The notes below the pieces were generated by a model. That model did not search any database. It saw only the letters and a list, made by a program, of their open reading frames with translations, and was not told the origin of the DNA. Source: Methanobacteriota archaeon (lineage in GTDB: Archaea > Thermoplasmatota > Thermoplasmata > RBG-16-68-12). From it: 5,743 nucleotides of DNA. The stretch covers positions 1 through 5,743 of the forward strand of contig VBLR01000043.1 in the NCBI GenBank assembly GCA_005878665.1. The letters run 5' to 3'. Each line of letters opens with the position of its first letter. Within the stretch, counting starts at the first letter, position 1. The position numbers and the translations under genes are program-made. Below, in pieces: positions 5,579-5,743 of the stretch.

Positions 5579-5743
5579 ATGACGAAACCGAGGGGATCCT
5601 TGTCGAAGGCCAACACCGCCCGACGCGTTCACATCATCCGCGCGGAGGCGGAGGAGCGCCTCAAGCGGTCCGGACTCATCCTCATTCTCTTGGGCTCATC
5701 TGAGAGGGGACTCGACGAACGACGACAGGTCGCCGAGGTATTG
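5579..5743 (+). CDS. Unidentified protein, N-terminal 55 codons (runs off the window)
   Basis: An ATG at 5579-5581 opens a frame that stays open for 55 codons to the right edge. An in-frame TAG at 5567-5569 rules out a longer N-terminus, and no upstream GTG or TTG competes after that stop. Residues 1-32 are basic and probably helical, ending in V-H-I-I-R-A-E-A-E-E-R-L-K-R-S. A hydrophobic strand L-I-L-I-L-L-G-S-S follows at 33-41, then E-R-G-L-D-E-R-R-Q-V-A-E-V-L, a charged loop leading into a helix. A strand-loop-helix opening of this kind occurs in Rossmann-like and TIR-like folds, but too little is visible to name a family. No SD site is seen before the ATG. The AT-rich element at 5484-5496 is the only visible promoter candidate. 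Confidence 0.6.
   Translation, partial: MTKPRGSLSKANTARRVHIIRAEAEERLKRSGLILILLGSSERGLDERRQVAEVL

Noticed and set aside
5444..5632. A 62-codon minus-strand open frame overlapping the tRNA 5' end
   Set aside because: It covers the tRNA promoter and part of the tRNA, has no ribosome binding site and no recognisable sequence.
1..5743. Mobile elements, CRISPR arrays or attachment sites
   Set aside because: No transposase or integrase sequence, no regularly spaced repeats, and no duplicated tRNA 3' end were seen in the window.

Overview
This GC-rich window reads as archaeal, most likely a member of the Thermoplasmatota. The supporting signs are a tRNA-His with an encoded G-1 and no encoded CCA, TATA-type promoters at archaeal spacing, an archaeal/eukaryote-type isoleucyl-tRNA synthetase, and a DUF835 domain, which I recall mainly from Thermoplasmata and related archaea. 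The lineage call is inference; no marker in the window settles it.

Layout from left to right. The 3' part of a Nudix hydrolase gene enters from the left edge on the + strand and ends at 347. It converges, with a 9-bp gap, on a very large minus-strand gene (4520 down to 357). That gene encodes isoleucyl-tRNA synthetase fused in frame to a C-terminal extension of about 330 residues: a helix-hairpin-helix, three CxxC/CxxC zinc-ribbon modules and a DUF835 domain. A 137-bp gap upstream (4521-4657) carries a good TATA box and a Shine-Dalgarno (SD) site in a small hairpin. Next on the minus strand come a 209-residue atypical SDR/NmrA-like NAD(P)H-binding protein (GTG start at 5287) and then a tRNA-His(GTG) gene (5459-5385) with its own TATA element. 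A second + strand gene starts at 5579, runs off the right edge, and is not recognised.

How they fit together. tRNA-His and IleRS are both translation components but have separate promoters, so this is not an operon in the strict sense. The SDR gene has no visible TATA box and may be read from the tRNA-His promoter. The near-symmetric AT-rich element at 5484-5496 may also serve the divergent + strand gene at the right edge.

The most notable object is the IleRS-HhH-zinc ribbon-DUF835 polypeptide of 1387 residues, about 330 more than an ordinary archaeal IleRS. Either it is a genuine fused enzyme carrying a regulatory or nucleic-acid-binding tail, or two adjacent genes were joined by loss of a stop codon or by a sequencing error. 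The unbroken frame and intact domains on both sides favour a real fusion. No mobile elements, CRISPR arrays or rRNA genes were seen, and no gene-free stretch exceeds 300 bases.
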